Assembly (NCBI GenBank): GCA_007695205.1 | Contig: REEF01000354.1 | Coordinates: forward strand, 1-7,352 | DNA from: Planctomycetaceae bacterium | GTDB lineage: Bacteria; Planctomycetota; Planctomycetia; Pirellulales; Pirellulaceae | Reading direction: 5' to 3' | DNA length: 7,352 nucleotides | In this document: piece after piece, positions 5,359 through 7,352 of the stretch | How positions within the stretch are numbered: position 1 is the stretch's first letter | Layout: every line of letters begins with the position of its first letter | Made by a program: the position numbers and the translations under genes | Notes under the pieces: generated by a model | What the model saw: the letters and a program-made list of their open reading frames with translations, nothing else | The model's database searches: none | Told to the model about the DNA's origin: nothing

Positions 5359-7352
5359 CGATACATTTGCTGGCCGACCTTGCGGCTGGTCGTGATGATT
5401 TCGGGGTACGGCGTGTCGCAAATATCGAGAAACCCGATCTGGTAGTTTTCGCCATCGCCGCGACCGGTGGTGGCCTGGTCGCCGAACTGAAACCAATGGG
5501 TTCCCACCAACTGCGGATTCTCCAAAGCGCCGCGCACGTAATGCAAATACGCCTCGGCGCGCTCCTGCTGGTTGGCGGTCGCACGCAATCCAGTGTGGAA
5601 CATGCCTCGGTCCAACGCGCCAAAGTGAAATTCGCCGATGATCACGGGAGCGTCCAAGGCTGCAGGCAAGCGGAAGTTGGCGACCGACTCTCGATACAGA
5701 TTATAGCTGATCACATCGCAGTACTTGGCAGCCGATTGGACGGCTCGATCGTTCACCCAGGCGAATCGGCAGCCCAAATACAGGGTGTTTGGCGCGTACT
5801 TTTTGACCGCTTCCCGACAGACCTCGAAATACTGATCCGCGATGCGAGTCGCAAATGCCTGCAGATCCGCCAGGGCTCGCGGATGATCCGGTGGCGGCTG
5901 CTGATGTTCTGACAACGCCTGCCAGGAGGCATGTTCGGTGCCCCAGGCGTCGTTCAGCCGCTCGATCGATTCGTACTTCGCTTGCAGATCGGCGATCATC
6001 GCCTGCTTGGCCGCTTGCTTCGACGGGGACGCCAGAGTAGCCAACGCCAGCGATACCTCCTCGCCCCATGACAATTCGTTATCGACAAACACGCCCAGAC
6101 ACCAAGGGGAATTGGCCGCTTGTTGCTGAGCCGCCATGTTGCGTTGTGTCGTTTCGCGGAACGCAGGATCGAAAGGATCAGGGAACTTGCCCCAGTACCC
6201 CGTACTGCCCTCGATCGGCAGACGCCCCGAGCTGACGGTTACGACATACGGCGTCTGCGCCAAGCCGTAGATCTCGGGATCCGACCAGTTGCCGATGGTA
6301 TTCAATCCCCAACTGCGCAAACGCTGGTGGCTCCGCTGCTGGAACGTCTGCCGCCAGGATTCGCCGTACTTCCTAGCCAGATTGCTGCCGGTGAAATTAA
6401 AGGTCCGATAGGTGCCCCTGTTATGGTAGTAGCCATGCGGTGCCCACGAAGCTCGGCCGTAGAACACGGCCAGCGGCGAGTCCTTCGCAGGCAGATCGGC
6501 GAAGTAGAATTCTCGATCGGTGATCGGCGTCGTACCCGAAGTCCAACGTACGCAGTCGATCCCGTGCGACCAGAACAAGCGTCCTTCGGGGTCGACCAGC
6601 CACCATTTCCCGTCCCGGTTGGTCACGCGAAAACGGCCGGTTGCTTCCAGTTGAGGACCGTCGCTCCAACCGCCGTATTGAGTCCAACCGTCCGGGCCGA
6701 CATGCGCTGCAAGATCCTGGTCTTCGATCGCGATGCGTTGCTGCAAGTCCTGTTCGTCGGAAACCTTGCCCGGCCATGTCCCGTGCTTGTACTGGCCGAA
6801 GCGGTCGATCATCGGGAACAGAGTTTCCGGTTCGGCCGTCAACCAGATCGCGTCTTCGTATCGCCCGGTGGCCTGCAACTGCGACAACTCCAGCGTATGG
6901 GCTCGATCCGGCTGACTCACAAAACACAGGATTGCGGTTACCTGCGCGACATCGATCCCTCGATCCGGGTTCAATCGGCCCGGATAGCCCCGCATCCCAA
7001 ACAACTTGTCGCGCAGGGCCGCAGGGGCTCGTCGAGTCAACGGCAAACGCACCGTCTTCTGTTGAGCGGCGGCGATGTCTTCGACAACTTGGATATACTG
7101 CTGCTGACCCTCGATGTTCGGACTGTCGGCTCGTAAACCGAATCGCAGCGGGTGTTCGCCCGTGTTGCGGACCACCACGGACACCGCCTCTCGGTCGGTC
7201 AGATCCCATCGATCCTGGGCGGGAACGATCGTGATGCCCGGCCAGCGTTGTTGATGCCCGGCCTCCAGACGCAACACCGGTTGTCCCTGGTGATAACCGA
7301 TCGACAACTGGACATCCCGAGTTTCGATGGCCGACAAATCCATATCCGGACC
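5349..7352 (-). CDS. GH50-like glycoside hydrolase (beta-agarase family), 5'-truncated
   Basis: Clan GH-A (TIM-barrel, retaining) glycosidase related to GH50 beta-agarases, which cut beta-1,4 linkages in agarose from the chain end. Residues are numbered from the ATG at 7343. The frame stays open upstream of it (Gly-Pro-Asp) and no signal peptide is visible, so the true start is very probably beyond the right edge. An N-terminal beta-sandwich, carbohydrate-binding-like domain covers about 1-165. The catalytic part opens with GRFRVTNRDGKWWLVDPEG (236-254) and FWSHGIDCVRW (257-267). Candidate catalytic residues are Glu423 (VDNELSWG; acid/base) and Glu571 (IIGEFHFG; nucleophile). Their 148-residue spacing resembles the roughly 160 I recall for characterised GH50 enzymes. 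THWFQFGDQATTGRGDGE (615-632) near the end also fits. The enzyme is probably exported. Agar as substrate is not certain: planctomycete relatives may act on other galactans. The gene converges on the esterase, and its stop codon lies in a hairpin. Confidence 0.82.
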   Translation of the reverse strand, partial: GPDMDLSAIETRDVQLSIGYHQGQPVLRLEAGHQQRWPGITIVPAQDRWDLTDREAVSVVVRNTGEHPLRFGLRADSPNIEGQQQYIQVVEDIAAAQQKTVRLPLTRRAPAALRDKLFGMRGYPGRLNPDRGIDVAQVTAILCFVSQPDRAHTLELSQLQATGRYEDAIWLTAEPETLFPMIDRFGQYKHGTWPGKVSDEQDLQQRIAIEDQDLAAHVGPDGWTQYGGWSDGPQLEATGRFRVTNRDGKWWLVDPEGRLFWSHGIDCVRWTSGTTPITDREFYFADLPAKDSPLAVFYGRASWAPHGYYHNRGTYRTFNFTGSNLARKYGESWRQTFQQRSHQRLRSWGLNTIGNWSDPEIYGLAQTPYVVTVSSGRLPIEGSTGYWGKFPDPFDPAFRETTQRNMAAQQQAANSPWCLGVFVDNELSWGEEVSLALATLASPSKQAAKQAMIADLQAKYESIERLNDAWGTEHASWQALSEHQQPPPDHPRALADLQAFATRIADQYFEVCREAVKKYAPNTLYLGCRFAWVNDRAVQSAAKYCDVISYNLYRESVANFRLPAALDAPVIIGEFHFGALDRGMFHTGLRATANQQERAEAYLHYVRGALENPQLVGTHWFQFGDQATTGRGDGENYQIGFLDICDTPYPEIITTSRKVGQQMYRWR

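Noticed and set aside
5350..6056. 15-base direct repeat CAACGCCAGCGATAC at 5350-5364 and 6042-6056
   Set aside because: The two copies are read in different frames of the same gene, share no longer flanks and are made of common codon-pair words; probably coincidence, though one copy overlaps the 3' hairpin.
6120..7136. A 338-codon open frame antisense to the GH50-like gene
   Set aside because: It lies wholly within the opposite-strand gene that carries conserved catalytic motifs; no domain or ribosome-binding site supports it.
1..7352. A defence island, biosynthetic cluster or mobile element covering the window
   Set aside because: No integrase, transposase, terminal repeats, tRNA, nuclease, reverse transcriptase or biosynthetic core enzyme is visible; all five genes belong to ordinary metabolic, transport or hydrolase families and base composition looks even.

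Overview
The window looks like chromosomal DNA of a planctomycete, probably of the Pirellulaceae (Rhodopirellula-type). This is inferred from three things: GC-rich sequence with strong C/G third-position preference; protein types that I associate with that group (a two-domain acetylxylan-esterase-like hydrolase, a GH50-like glycosidase, an enolase-superfamily enzyme); and an intergenic palindrome whose translations contain GRIANPSY and TDWQSV, peptides I remember as recurring spurious translations in planctomycete annotations. No 16S or other phylogenetic marker is present, so the assignment is not proven.

Layout from left to right. (1) 1-993, plus strand: the 3' part of a mandelate racemase/muconate lactonizing enzyme family gene, cut by the left edge. 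(2) 1045-1093: a large stem-loop between convergent genes, a likely bidirectional terminator that includes the next gene's stop codon. (3) 1065-2949, minus strand: a two-gene ABC exporter operon, ATPase first and ABC-2 type permease second. The permease probably starts at a TTG with a very good ribosome-binding site. (4) 2950-3158: a divergent promoter region. (5) 3159-5255, plus strand: a secreted acetylxylan-esterase-like protein with an intact N-terminal alpha/beta-hydrolase triad and a second hydrolase-like domain that lacks a nucleophile. (6) 5256-5358: a compact cluster of three palindromes between convergent genes, the last containing the stop codon of the final gene. (7) 5349-7352, minus strand: a GH50-like (beta-agarase family) glycoside hydrolase whose 5' end lies beyond the right edge.

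The esterase and the glycosidase together suggest breakdown of a modified polysaccharide: the esterase would remove acyl groups and the glycosidase would cut galactan-type linkages. The enolase-superfamily enzyme could process a sugar acid downstream. These genes do not form an operon (their orientations are +, -, -, +, -), so the link rests on proximity only. The ABC exporter's cargo cannot be read from the sequence.

I see no tRNA, rRNA, CRISPR array, insertion sequence, integrase, toxin-antitoxin pair or defence system. No wholly new system is visible. The most unusual items are the palindrome cluster that runs into a stop codon and the esterase's pseudo-hydrolase domain.
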